Source: Acholoe squamosa (lineage: Eukaryota > Annelida > Polychaeta > Phyllodocida > Polynoidae). From it: a stretch of DNA of 64,000 nucleotides. A program made the position numbers and the translations under genes. Positions 23,870-34,937 of the stretch are shown here, piece by piece. The DNA lies in the NCBI GenBank assembly GCA_949317995.1, contig OX439044.1:18500641-18564640 (forward strand). The letters run 5' to 3'. The notes under the pieces are model-generated. The model was not told the DNA's origin, did not search any database, and was given only the letters and a program-made list of their open reading frames with translations. How positions within the stretch are numbered: the stretch's first letter is position 1; each line of letters starts with the position of its first letter.

Positions 23870-25004
23870 CAATGGGGAAACCATAATTCATAAAGACATG
23901 TGCCATGACTACTTCACAAAAAAAATGGCCAATAAACATGGTCAATTGGAGGAATTCCAGCTGGTCTTTGACTGTTATGATATTCCATTGTCTCTTTAGA
24001 CACAAACTCATCAGCTAAGGCAGGGAGATGAACAGGCAGTGTGCTATCATGTCAGTGATTCCACAAACATAGCAAAGGTATCACACAAGTGCCTGCTAGC
24101 ACATTCTAACAAAAAGAAGGAGCTAACTGCTTACTTAGCTGAGAAGATGTTGTCTAAGGCCAAAGCACAGCATATAAATGTTGTTGTTTCATGGAGTTAG
24201 ATCTGCAAGGCTAGCCACAGAGATGTTGACCACAGAGCTAGTATTCAAGAAGAGGCCTCATGCTGTTGATGCTTCAAATATTGGTGCTACAAGTCTTCAG
24301 ATGAAGGTTCGATAGGTTGTGTAAAAATACCTCCTTCGATAGCTCGACAGGACAGCATCAGTGTCACTTCCCTTTGGGACTAATTGCCAAGGAACTTGGC
24401 CCTCAGAATTGCCGCACTTCCAGGCTGACATCTCAGGTTCCTTTTTGGGAAAAGGAATACAGAAATGTTGGCAACCTTTCATGGATGCCAATGCCATAGA
24501 GCTTGATGCATTAGCTAAGCTAGGCACCTTTGAGAAACCATCAATAGAGATTCTGGCAGGGATTAAATGGTTCATCTGTAGTATCTATGCATTGAATGGA
24601 AAGTATGTGTCACTTAAAGCCCTTAGATGGAAGCTGTTCAAAAAAGAATCAGAAAGCGTCAGAAAAACTACCTCCAACACAAGCAGGTAAACAATGACAT
24701 TGTACCTCACCCTTGTCTACCTTCACCAGAGGGGTATGGTTGGACACTTGAGGAACAAGAATGGATCCCAGTGATGACAAAAGAGCTCCCTGCCCCAGAG
24801 TCATCCACCTGGTCAAATGTGGATGCAAGGCAAGGTGCACCACTAACAGGGTGCAGGTGCAGAGCTGACAGTTTAAATTGCACTGATCTGTGTGAATGCT
24901 CAGAGAACGATGAATATGAAAACGCTGTCAGGCATGAACATGTCTTCAGGGACAGTGATGGTAGTGATGACCGTAGTCAATTGCATCACATCAGCTCATT
25001 TTAG
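23870..25004 (+). pseudogene. Decayed ORF of a repeated invertebrate family with Cys-rich tail
   Basis: Pieces in different frames line up, in order, with a family I recall as uncharacterised proteins repeated in invertebrate genomes: FQLVFDCYDIPLSL; YHVSDSTNIAKVSHKCLLAH then KKKELTAYLAEKML; an FLGKGIQKCW block; then PSPEGYGWTLEEQEW and a Cys-rich end with CRCRADSLNCTDLCECS, which resembles a CXC (tesmin/TSO1-like) motif. At least two frameshifts and several stops (for example the TAG after NVVVSWS near 24200) break it. It lies between inverted arms, so it may be the old coding part of a transposon. The family name and biochemical function are unknown to me. Confidence 0.6.
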
Positions 25005-25333
25005 ATGATGATACCCAGTGCTTAACTTTACTGAAAAGACCATCTAAAAGGCACAGAGGTGATACAGTTACGTCTCGGTAGTCCAGCCAGGGCCGTGCAA
25101 GTAGCAAGCTGGCCGGTAGCCGGAACAGTCGTAAGGCCGAAACAAGGGCGGGGGGATCGGGGGAAGGTCAGGTTAGCCTAGGGGGTGAATGGCCCATTAT
25201 ACCCTGCGTATAAGGTGTGGCTTATATCTCAGGATGATCCCTGGTGCACCTAATAGGATAAGCCAAATTTAAAGATGCATGTTTTGATACGGAGTAACAG
25301 TGTTCGTGTAGCAGTTACCGCTGGAAGTGAGCC

Positions 25334-25430
25334 TTCAAAATTTTCAAAGTGCCCTTTTATAGTACTTGACATGTGACCCTTTTCAAAATTTTCAAAGTGC
25401 CCTTTTATAGTACTTGACATGTGACAAATT
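25334..25430. repeat. 48-bp tandem duplication
   Basis: TTTTCAAAGTGCCCTTTTAT with flanking sequence is repeated exactly twice, ending ACTTGACATGTGAC each time. A copy of AAATTTAAAGATGCA lies on each side. Confidence 0.85.
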
Positions 25431-26224
25431 TAAAGATGCACCTTTTACACGAGGATAGTCACAATTCCAATTTTTGAATAATCACAAATCATTTGCAAAA
25501 TTGTATTTGTTGTATTTGCATTCAAGTCTAGGAGTTAACGGTTTCTAACATTAGGCATTAGCAAAATCTTTACTTTATGATACAAACATTTTTGGATTGC
25601 ATATTGTACATATATTTTATTCAAAGGACATATGTTTGTAATTATAACTAGTGCCGGTTAACCACTGTTTCTCTGTCTATTATATCATGACTACATGAAG
25701 TGGCATAGGATCAGCAAGCTGTGACAAACAGAGAAATCTGTCAGCGCCACACACATGATGCTTCCTACACCCTTCCTCCTTGCACTCTCACGAGTGGTTA
25801 GTGTCGTACTGCTGGCAGTATGGGGGTGGGATGGGGAGGGGGGGTGTCTACTTGCAATTTTCTCAAATCCTTGACTGGAATATTGAATCATTTTTCAATG
25901 ATATATACACATTGGGTGAGGTAAACCATGGACCGGTGACCGGATCATGAGATGGCCGGACTACTTTAGACAGTTAAAGTGGAATAACATGGTGCTGTGG
26001 CCAGATGGTGTAGGGACCAGTATATCGGCGCCCGGGCTAGGGTGACGTGACTGTAAAACATTATTAGCAAGCTGTTATAATAAATAGGTCAAGGTCAAAG
26101 AGTGTCATAAAGTCATATCATCTTCGCTTGATATCCAGATCATGAATACTCCAACTGTTATACTTAAAGGTTATGTAGGATACACATACATTCTCTCTAT
26201 ATCTGAGTTACATATAAGTCTTAG

Positions 26225-26742
26225 ATTTTGATTTCATTGGTAAGTCTTGACTGCAGCGTTACTATGGCAACTTACATCACTCGAATAAGGTTGTGTCAAA
26301 TGGGATATGAGGTCCATTATATAACATTCTACAGAAAATTTGAAACCATTAAGGTATTTTTTTCTACATTCAATTGCTGTCTGATACTGAAAAAGCTTCG
26401 TTTTGGGCAGTGTTTTGGGATTTGACCTTCAAGTGACCTTGACATCAGCTACTTAGCCATAAATCAGAATATGCCATGTAAAGGTATGATACATGTCATC
26501 CATTCTTGTTACAGCTGATTCAAATAACCTTAAGCCTGGGTTCCATGCTACATTTTATGTGTCCGCTAAATTCCTTAGATTTTGGACAAAGATGGCTGCC
26601 ATGGCAAGCTGTCACCATTCCCAGACTGCTAACAAAGCTTTTTGTGACCTAAAATATATATTTGACAATACTTGATTGGTGGCTAAGCTCTTTCATTTAC
26701 TTCACAAGAAAGTCCATAATTATGCTCCCCCACTATCGCTCA
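26225..26742 (-). repeat. Right inverted arm
   Basis: Complementary, with divergence, to 21965-22505. The outer tip reads ATGCTCCCCCACTA on the plus strand. Confidence 0.65.
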
Positions 26743-29700
26743 GATATTACCCAAAGCTCTGGTCGAATCACCTGGCGCTATTTGCAGTTGCTTCTCAATA
26801 GTAATTCTATTCAGACACCTAGCCAAGGGCATTTATCATGAGCATGCAGCTCACGTCTTCATGTCAATTCTATCACCGTCCTGTGTATTATACCAATCTT
26901 GCAAGGTATTGCGCCCTATGCAAAGAGTGCTAGATCCATATAAAATTGGGATGTTTCAAGATAAAACGTGTAAGTTCACAATCCACCTTTTGTGCCTTTA
27001 TGATTTCAAAATTATACGGTAATGTTATTAGAATAATGATTACATTTGCAAATTTCCTACCGGGAATTGAACCTCAGCGTTTTCACGATTGGGGAAGCTT
27101 ACTATAGTGCGCCTGTTTCAATATGAGGTTCTTGGTGTGTCTCTGTGACATTTTTAAGGGGCAGTCAGGTTATACAGGATCAATACACTGGACAAGCCGC
27201 ATGACCCGGACCAGGTAGGCGGTTATAGACTGGTGTAGAGTGGGTGGGTGGTATAGCAGCTATACAGGTCTGACTCTCCACCACGGACCCTGCTTAACAA
27301 CCATTGCCTGATTCACTACCTAGACCCTGGAGGGTGTTGCGAAAGGACAGGAATTCAATTCTGTCGGAGGTGCTATTCCCAAATGGGAACTGACTACCAG
27401 TAGGCAATGACTTCCCCCCTGTTTTACAGCAAGATAATTGTTTATAGAAGTGGTTCTGAAGTGGTCATGAATTGGGGAATGCTTCCCAGTATGACTCACA
27501 CTAAGAGGATTGATTCTGAGTGTGAGGTGAGAAGTTGGTTCTTAGCAGCAGAACAGCCAGGAACTGGAAGGTGAGTTACGACAGTGAGAATCTGATTCAG
27601 ATTCTTTTTGCAATAGCCTCCAGGACCCATTGCACCCCCTGCCCATATCCACCTCCTCTTTTACCCTCCACCCTAACCTTTGTAGACACACCACTAGCCC
27701 CTTTCTACTCCATCTAGCCTGCAATCCCTGCCCCTTCACCCACCTCCATGCCCTTAGTACCAGGAGGCATGGTACAGTGTAGCCTGCCAGGCTGGACAAG
27801 ATTGAAATTCATATTATGTTTAGCCACGTGGCCGTAGCTGATGGCTACAGGAGGAGTGGGCATCCTTAGTAGGAGCAGTGAGAAGGTGGGTTAGGAGGGA
27901 AGTAGGTAGGTAAGGGCCTGGAGCCAGCCTTTGCCTGCTACTCCACCACCCAGGACCCAATATCATTATAGAGGCCATACCGGTATACCACTACTATGCC
28001 AGGCCAGAAATTCAATCTGCCTCTTAACCCTAAGCTACATCGTGCTGCTATATAGGGGCTTCTATGGTTTTTGTCAGAGGGCATGTATATATACCAATCA
28101 TAGCATTAGAGGTAAGGCGTGTGTAGCAAATTAGAATAGCTAGAGCAGGTGCTGTGATTATAATCATCATGCCATCAATGCAGGGGATGACGACCTTTTT
28201 TCAAGTTAAATATAGGCAAGGTGCTTCATTAGGTAGTAAACAATCCTCACACCATGTGAAGGCCGTGTTATTCAGAATGTTAGATTAATCCAAATTATGA
28301 CAATCGATCTTAATAGAAACTGTTGTTATGGAGATTAAGGATAAGTTATCAATCAATTAGGGCTCTGAGTTTTGATAGGCAATCCATCCCTGAAGGGTGA
28401 AGAGCCTCAAGTATTTCACCTGAGTACAGAGATGTTGAAATGGCATTACTATGAATCATGTGTTGCAATAGAGCTAGCTGTTACACTATTGTTAACATTA
28501 CAGCTTTACTTATACCTATGTTAAAGTGTACCTTTCATGGGCCTACCCCTTCAGAAGTGCCATCACACAGGTCTGCAGATGTGGCCAAATATACCAAATA
28601 GTCCATAAGCCAGACCCTGACTGCCTATCTAGGCGAATAATTCCACCCATAATTATTTTATAACTAACATATTGGGTCATCTTAAAATGTGAGGTGGGCT
28701 TGCTTACCTGATAGCTTAAGCCGAGAACTGGTCTGTTTCCATGACAACCACCAAAATGGTCAGTTGGAGATATGTTGCACTTGGATCATTCTAGTAAGCA
28801 CACCTAGGCAAAGAAAAACATAGATTGCAGACAAGGACATCTTGTTCAATCAAAGACTTAATTTGACTTTAGATTACTCCTCTCTTTTAGATTTTCAAAA
28901 CATAATATTCCCTTTGTTTCCAAATCTGAAAATATATATCGGTGTTGACATTGCTCGTGGTCAATGTCATATCGTTGCAGGTCAAATTATGCAAAGTTAC
29001 CACAAGGACCAGCATATTTGGACTTCAGATCTTCTAGAATATATCTCTTCAAGGTTTGTATGTACCCTACATGAAAAAAAAACAACAACTTTAGTTTGGA
29101 ATTTGGCATAGACTTTTAATGGCTACAATGGAAAAATAATTGAGTTCCCAAACTGCGCAAAGTCCGATATTGCGCGTATATACTACAGTTATTACAGCCA
29201 CCATTTCTGTATACGGACGTTGGACACAGACAGCATACTACTTCACCGATGCCATTATATCGGATGGTGATTGCCCAGCATGAGATAACAATGAGATAGC
29301 AATCTCATGGGGCTGGGATATGCATAACGCAAAAGTTGATGGTAAAAACCTTTGGGTATTCAATCTCCAGCCTATCACCAGACAGGCATCTTCTTGATCA
29401 GCCACAGATAGGGTGTATTATAAGCATTGCAAAAAGACTCTGTATTGCATACACAAACCATCAGAATACAATATAATGTTCATATGGAATAATCTGGGCG
29501 TCAAATAGTCTTTACATTTAGCTCTAGATGATCGATATTGAACCATCAGGGCTTCCTGAAAATAAAGGGGATAAGAAGGAATAAAATCGAATAATAAAAA
29601 CGGACAAAGATTTTGAAGGAAAACAACCCATTTTAGTTGTTTGATCCACAGAGAAAATGCCATGTATACATCACAGGCTGGTGTAACAAATTGATCCAAT

Positions 29701-30699
29701 AGACTTCTACAAATATAGATGCAAATGGAGCAGAATCAGGGTCCTTTATTCCTACGTCGGAGCCCGGAATAACACCACCATCTCATTAGCTAGGACAAGA
29801 TGTTATCTGTTACAGTTTTATGTTAATTCAAAGTAGATAGGGTCGCTTGTAATGATACAAAGCTATGCATCAATTAGACCAATGGTTTTAACAATAGCTA
29901 GATTTCTATCGGCTATTTCTATCGTTAAAACCACAACGTAGAAGGTAATAATACATCTATGTGAAATCAAAAAGTTGGGCAAGCTAGTATTCCGGAAAAT
30001 CAAACTTTCCGAACATAATGATTCTTGGAGTATAAGGGTAGAGGTAAAAATTGAGTATTGTTTTGTTCCTTAAAGGTATCGACATTTCCCCTGATCGATG
30101 GCATGAAGACAACCGTCTATGAGACTGTATACTCCCTTAGCTCAATGCAACGGTATTGATTAATAGCAAAAAAATGGGTTCTGCAACTTTGGTGTTAGAA
30201 CTGCTATATTGGGATTGGGGGATTGAGATGGTATTGTGTGTACACTCATGTCGGCTGGTGACTAGATAGGGTCTCTTATGAGTGTCAGATGGCCCACGGG
30301 GGAAGTCAGCATATCCGATATGAGCGTCTCTGTGGCCGCAGACAATGGACCTCAGATATTACTTTCGCCACTTCACCCCATCGACTTCTCATATTGCCAC
30401 CATATATCCCTGCCTATCTGCCATACAGGGTAGAACTAATTACAGAGATCCCCTCATCCTGTGTGCTTCTGGTGTAATTGAACGTTGGATGTTCTGTGAC
30501 TGGGTATGAGGTTGTGGAGGGGTGGGGCGGGCTGGAGTGGATGGGGAGGAAGTGGGGGGGGGGTCAAAGAGTTTGGAGTGTAGAGTCTTCGTACAGTGGG
30601 AACTACAAGTAAAACAATTTATGTTGGGAGAAATATAGAATGGACTGCAAGCCTGTAAGTGGTATGATGTTTGAAAACTACGTTAAAAATATACTACAT
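26743..30699. other. Intergenic, no supported gene
   Basis: Short frames only. A minus-strand B-box-like GGTTCAATTCCCGG near 27060-27074 suggests a tRNA-derived fragment (about 27045-27118), but the stems are poor. Nothing else is recognisable. Confidence 0.55.
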
Positions 30700-30885
30700 G
30701 CTGTTGTGCCTTTATCTCACAAAATTGGCGTTATCCCTCAAAATAGTACCATTTTGAGGGGTAAAGGATCACATGGTGCCTTTATCCCACAAAACTGGCT
30801 TTAAAGCACAAAATCCTTTATCCCACAAAGTTAATGATTACTTGCCTTTATCTCACAAAGCTATATATTCTGGTCACTAAGATCA
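30700..30885. repeat. Host repeat TTTATCTCACAAA, left of the Polinton
   Basis: Four direct copies of CCTTTATC(T/C)CACAAA lie near 30705, 30778, 30811 and 30845, spaced about 35 or 70 bp. The same motif in the same orientation resumes right of the Polinton (49770, 49840, 49917), so the element interrupted an existing tandem repeat. Confidence 0.7.
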
Positions 30886-30891
30886 TGCAAC
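30886..30891. repeat. Polinton target site duplication, left
   Basis: TGCAAC directly precedes the terminal repeat; the same 6 bp follows the right terminus at 49747-49752. Six base pairs is the usual Polinton/Maverick duplication. Confidence 0.85.
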
Positions 30892-31155
30892 TGCTGCATG
30901 AGGGCCTGTATAAGGGGGAGTGGTGATGATCTGATAAGCACTGATAAGGTGATTAACTGATAAGATAAGGGGATTAACTGATAAGATAAGGGGATTAACT
31001 GATAAGGGGATTAACTGATAAGGGGATTAACTTATAATAGGATTAAAGTGATAAGAGGTTTAATGATGTAATGTTTGTTTGGGTAATAAATGGGTCATGT
31101 TTTGATATTGTTATTTAGGTCATGTTTTGATACTCTTATCATAGTGGTCATGTGA
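30892..31155. repeat. Polinton left terminal inverted repeat
   Basis: Starts TGCTGCATGAGGGCCTGTAT. It contains tandem TTAACTGATAAGG-type units giving about nine WGATAA sites, then AATGTTTGTTTGGGTAATAA and two TTTTGATA blocks, and ends in GTCATGTGA. The right TIR is the inverse with a few extra internal repeat units, so copy number of the subrepeats differs between ends. Confidence 0.92.
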
Positions 31156-32311
31156 CTCATGTGATATTTATTCAGTTATTTTATTCTTTATTCATTCTTT
31201 TTTTTCTTTCTGAACTTTCTTAACTAAACGTTTTTAGCACAGTGTTGACTAATTCTACTGTGTACTAGTATTAGATTTTGCCTACTACTACACATATGGT
31301 TAATACACTTTACAAGTATCAGTATAGGACCATGGTAGTACTTCATGTGTATATGTATGTTACAATAGCGTCATGGAGCTTGTCCCCTACTCCAAACAGC
31401 TGCTTTGCATAGTAATATTCAGTTTACTATTTGTATACATGTGTATGGAGACTGTGTTGGCATTATGCTCAGCCCCCCCCATGCTAGTACCACTAGTAGT
31501 ATCCTCCCGCCCTGGACCGATCAGTGGGTACACACACCCCCTCCTACTGTTGACACCCTTTGCCTTTACACCTACTCCTCATAGATACATAGCTACAGTG
31601 ACTAGCACACTCTCCACCCTAAGGCACTGTATGCCTTTCCTCTCCCTCCTCCTCCGTGACCACCACACTCTCTACCACAAGTCATTACTACTGTCCGTTC
31701 CTCCAGTATAGTGTCGTGTGTTGTACACTCTCCACCCTGATGCACTGTACTCATACACACAGGCACCCACCACCCCCTCTCTAAACCCATGTACACACAC
31801 ACACACACACACTGACTGTCTGTGTAGCCTGTTTTTTTTTTTACTCCATACATAGTTTCTGTTTGTATATGGCTAGTATACTATGTGTGTAATAGGCTTG
31901 GAGACTGTGACCCCGGAGTGGGAGGCCCACTAGTAGTCTCAGTGTCACTGAGATTATGAGGTGCTATGTGTTGATTCCACTGACGTGTCTTATCAGAGAC
32001 TAGAAATTCCGTTCTAATAACAAGTGACTGGTAATAAAGGATACAAACAGAGATTATAGTAACTACGACATGAGCTTACAGACTACTGATTAAACATCCA
32101 CTTGTGAGTTGTTGACAGATTGTGAATAACAAATCCTCTTGGGAACTAACTCATTTAGACATATCAATTGCAATGCAGCTGTATCACATAAACTAGGTAT
32201 TAAATAATGGCATGCATCAATTGAAAATGTCGAGACTATATTGGTAACCTCTTTCTTTTTTTCTTTTTTTTTTTCATTGAACACTGAGCACATCATATTT
32301 ATGGGCCAAGT
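31156..32311. other. Polinton left non-coding region
   Basis: No convincing gene. A 112-codon frame at 31373-31711 has a hydrophobic start, but the remainder is low complexity. CACTCTCCACCC occurs twice (near 31605 and 31725), the same DNA motif that encodes the HSPP repeats of the second LRR gene, so this could be remains of a related gene. There is an (AC)n tract near 31795. Confidence 0.5.
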
Positions 32312-32389
32312 ATGTATATGGAGTATCTGATAAAAAGAATACGCCCCCTTTATTTTGTGGAGTACTCATTCTGTGGTCTTTTCACAAAG

Positions 32390-32998
32390 ATGGCATTCAT
32401 ACAGTTTTTCTGTCTATATAGTGCCTTTATATACACGCAAGGAGAGTGGATTAGTTGTGGATCATATCCCCATTGTACTTGCTCTGCTGATGGGAAAGAG
32501 ACAGCATGCATTGGACCGGACATATCATTTTTACCTACATTTAGACAGGTGACATATCATTCAACACACAGGCTTCTCATCAGGGGTACGCATATTAGAA
32601 GTCTAAAACAATTAAGGATGAAACAATGGCACTCTTTGGAGAATCTTTACATTCGTGATAACAATCAGTTGACTGACTGTTGGACTGAAAAATCACGGAT
32701 TCTAAGAGAGGCAAATGGACTAAAAATAATAGATATACAGTGTGGCTCCTCTCCTATTACAGACACGACTATTGGATCTGTATCAAATAGCACAGTCATG
32801 GTCAATCATACAACTATGACACCTCCTGAAAACAATAAGAATTACACATTTTTTTGGGTTGTCCCCCTTGCCATTATTGGAATGGTTGTGGTGACAGTCC
32901 CTATTGCTATATATGTGTATAAAATATGTTCAGTAAAACGTCACACAGCTCCTATCATAAACAAAATATATTGTCCTACGACCACAGATCTTACATAA
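32390..32998 (+). CDS. LRR-type single-pass membrane protein 1 (Polinton)
   Basis: 202 residues from the ATG at 32390, chosen because it gives a signal peptide directly (hydrophobic residues 3-15) in a favourable context (AAGATGG); an in-frame ATG 26 codons upstream at 32312 would bury it. An LRRNT-like cysteine cluster follows (C23, C29, C31, C40), then one or two degenerate leucine-rich repeats, a short Ser/Thr-rich stalk with N-x-S/T sites, a transmembrane segment (about 154-176) and a short basic tail. Predicted topology is extracellular N-terminus. A TATA-like GATAAAAAG lies about 60 nt upstream. It is paralogous in design to the next gene, 131 bp downstream. Function is unknown; receptor, attachment or host-modulating roles are guesses. 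Confidence 0.75.
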   Translation: MAFIQFFCLYSAFIYTQGEWISCGSYPHCTCSADGKETACIGPDISFLPTFRQVTYHSTHRLLIRGTHIRSLKQLRMKQWHSLENLYIRDNNQLTDCWTEKSRILREANGLKIIDIQCGSSPITDTTIGSVSNSTVMVNHTTMTPPENNKNYTFFWVVPLAIIGMVVVTVPIAIYVYKICSVKRHTAPIINKIYCPTTTDLT

Positions 32999-33129
32999 AT
33001 ACATAGCACCCCATAAAACTTCTAGGAAGCATGATGTAACTGGTGTGAGGGGGTGACGTCCTGTCGCTGCCACAGCATCACTAAGACACTCTGCACTGGT
33101 TACCTTACACAGACTTTTAGCACAGAAAC

Positions 33130-34200
33130 ATGGGATATCTAAGCATTCTTTTGCTAGCTATATGTATGGCAAATGTTGCTGCGTCTTTCAAATGTGGGAG
33201 GTGCACTTGTCTCCCAGAGATACAAAGGATTATGTGTGTTGAACTACAGTTAAGAACCTTTCCAGAACTGAAGGGTTTGCATGGATATGTTAAACTAGAC
33301 ATGAGAAACAATGAAATTCGTTGGATACCATCTCATATCATGTCTAAATTCCGACACATAGACTTGAGGGGTAACCCTTTAGACTGTTCTAAGGAAGAAG
33401 TACTATCACCTCGGATAAAGCAAGATACATGTAGTGGATCAGTCATTATAAACATGACAAAAACGGAGCCTGTCAGTGATACCAGAAAGATTACACCTAC
33501 TCAATCAAAGAAGACATTGGATACCATATCTTCACATGACCAACCTCTCATGACTATAGCCCTATCTACCACCGGAGTTATAGCCTTGTGTATATCATGT
33601 ACATCTCTGTTGGGACTTTATATAAAATGGAGACGACATCAGGTAGTTTCTAAAAATCATGACAATGTATATGAGTCTATTGAAGATAGTTTGGCAAGCT
33701 CTACACGTGGGGTTCAACTTGTAACTGATGACGAGTCACATGTTGTAATGGATGTGGAACCATCTCCACCAGAGGCTGTTGTTAGGCAACAAGTGGCTGT
33801 GGACATACACTCTTCATCACAGGACCATGGCTATCTCCAACCTGTCCCATCAGGCCAACCACCTTCACCACCCCTGGATACTGCCCCCGCTCACTCTCCA
33901 CCCGCAGTCATTGACACTACAGGACCAGTGGGTTGTGACATGATGGTCATACACTCTCCACCCGCAGACTCAGATGTTGAAGGGGCACCACTTAGACACG
34001 ATGCTGCCGCTATGCACTCTCCCCCCATACACACTGCTAGCCATCCACACACCACATCTAAGATAAGGAGGAGGGCTGAGAGACCTGCCCCATACCGTAA
34101 ACGGACACCTACCCCACCTCCCCCTCTGCGTAAAATCACTGGGAAACGAAAGACACCTCAAAAGAAAAACGTGGCTAAAAAGCTAAAAACGAAAAAGTAA
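33130..34200 (+). CDS. LRR-type single-pass membrane protein 2 (Polinton)
   Basis: 356 residues: signal peptide (1-19), LRRNT cysteines C22, C25, C27 and C36, about two leucine-rich repeats (37-82), an LRRCT-like pair C86/C101, an N-glycosylation site at Asn108, a transmembrane segment (about 140-165), then a 190-residue cytoplasmic tail. The tail has a YESI sorting or signalling-type motif at Tyr181, three HSPP repeats in a Pro-rich stretch, and a strongly basic Lys/Arg C-terminus. The ectodomain resembles small host LRR receptors. The basic tail could touch DNA or the basic core protein, but that is inference. LRR membrane proteins are not part of the standard Polinton gene set that I know. 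Confidence 0.8.
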   Translation: MGYLSILLLAICMANVAASFKCGRCTCLPEIQRIMCVELQLRTFPELKGLHGYVKLDMRNNEIRWIPSHIMSKFRHIDLRGNPLDCSKEEVLSPRIKQDTCSGSVIINMTKTEPVSDTRKITPTQSKKTLDTISSHDQPLMTIALSTTGVIALCISCTSLLGLYIKWRRHQVVSKNHDNVYESIEDSLASSTRGVQLVTDDESHVVMDVEPSPPEAVVRQQVAVDIHSSSQDHGYLQPVPSGQPPSPPLDTAPAHSPPAVIDTTGPVGCDMMVIHSPPADSDVEGAPLRHDAAAMHSPPIHTASHPHTTSKIRRRAERPAPYRKRTPTPPPPLRKITGKRKTPQKKNVAKKLKTKK

Positions 34201-34789
34201 TTAAAGACATTGAGACATTGATATATGGCCATATTGAGAGCTATGATAGGGCAAAGTAGTTTAGTTTTATATGCTCACGATTTATAGTTAGAGAGTGATG
34301 GAGAGAGAGAGAGAGAGAGGATGGGGATGTTATTCAAGAGATTGATATATGGACAGATTTATAGATAGTCATGATAGGACATAGTTTCATTTTATATACT
34401 CAGGATTTTTCGATTGTATAGTGATTGGGACATTTCTATATATACTCAAGAATGCATATGCATACATGTACTCTTTTGTTTTCTGCAAGTATTGTGTTTT
34501 ATGCACGTTCATTGTCATAAAAAAAAAAATATTTCATTGTATATATCCAAGAAACAATGTCATGGGAAATACTTCTCATTAAAGTTCAAAAAGTAGCTGA
34601 GTGTCTCAGTCATTCTTTGTGCAGACAGAAGCTGCAGACATATCAATCACTGTATGTAAGGGGGTCCAGTAGCGTGGTTGGGTTAAGTCAAGTGATAAGA
34701 AATACACAACAACTTGTAATTGGCTCATTGAATAAGTCAGAGAGCTGATAAGAAACACAGTCAGTCCGTAACCCACCTGATTAGCAGGC
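34201..34789. other. Spacer between LRR2 and PolB promoter
   Basis: Contains a (GA)n tract near 34302-34319, two diverged copies of a block with GATATATGG...ATAG (near 34218 and 34345), and ATTAAA near 34578 that could serve LRR2 polyadenylation. No gene was seen. Confidence 0.5.
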
Positions 34790-34796
34790 TATAAAA
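34790..34796 (+). promoter_or_regulatory. TATA box for the PolB transcript
   Basis: GGCTATAAAAACGAGG, followed after about 30 nt by CACTTCAAATCAGTG as a possible start region. A splice donor (TTTGAG/GTAAGT) lies at 34937/34938, so this starts a non-coding first exon of about 115 nt. Confidence 0.7.
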
Positions 34797-34937
34797 ACGA
34801 GGTGATTCACGTCGATACCACACACTTCAAATCAGTGCTTCCTACTGCTACTGTTTGACTTTACTGGACACACCCTACCCTAGGACTCTACCTACGACTT
34901 TACCCCAGTGTACCTTTGGTAGACTCTACACTTTGAG

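Larger units (their letters stand above)
21965..26742. mobile_element. Degenerate DNA element with about 0.5-kb inverted arms (inferred)
   Basis: The left arm (about 21965-22505) and the right arm (about 26225-26742) are diverged inverted copies. Matching landmarks include AGTGGGGGAGCAT at both outer tips, AATGAAAGAGCTTAGCCA, GGTCACAAAAAGCTTTGTT and GCTTGCCATGGCAGCCATCT. Between them lies a decayed ORF of a repeated invertebrate family (23.87-25.0 kb). The simplest reading is an old transposon with long terminal inverted repeats. Two independent copies of a dispersed repeat in opposite orientation would look the same. No target duplication was found. Confidence 0.45.

Noticed and set aside
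31373-31711. A 112-codon frame as an extra Polinton membrane protein
   Set aside because: Only the first 30 residues are hydrophobic; the rest is low complexity, with no upstream promoter or family resemblance.
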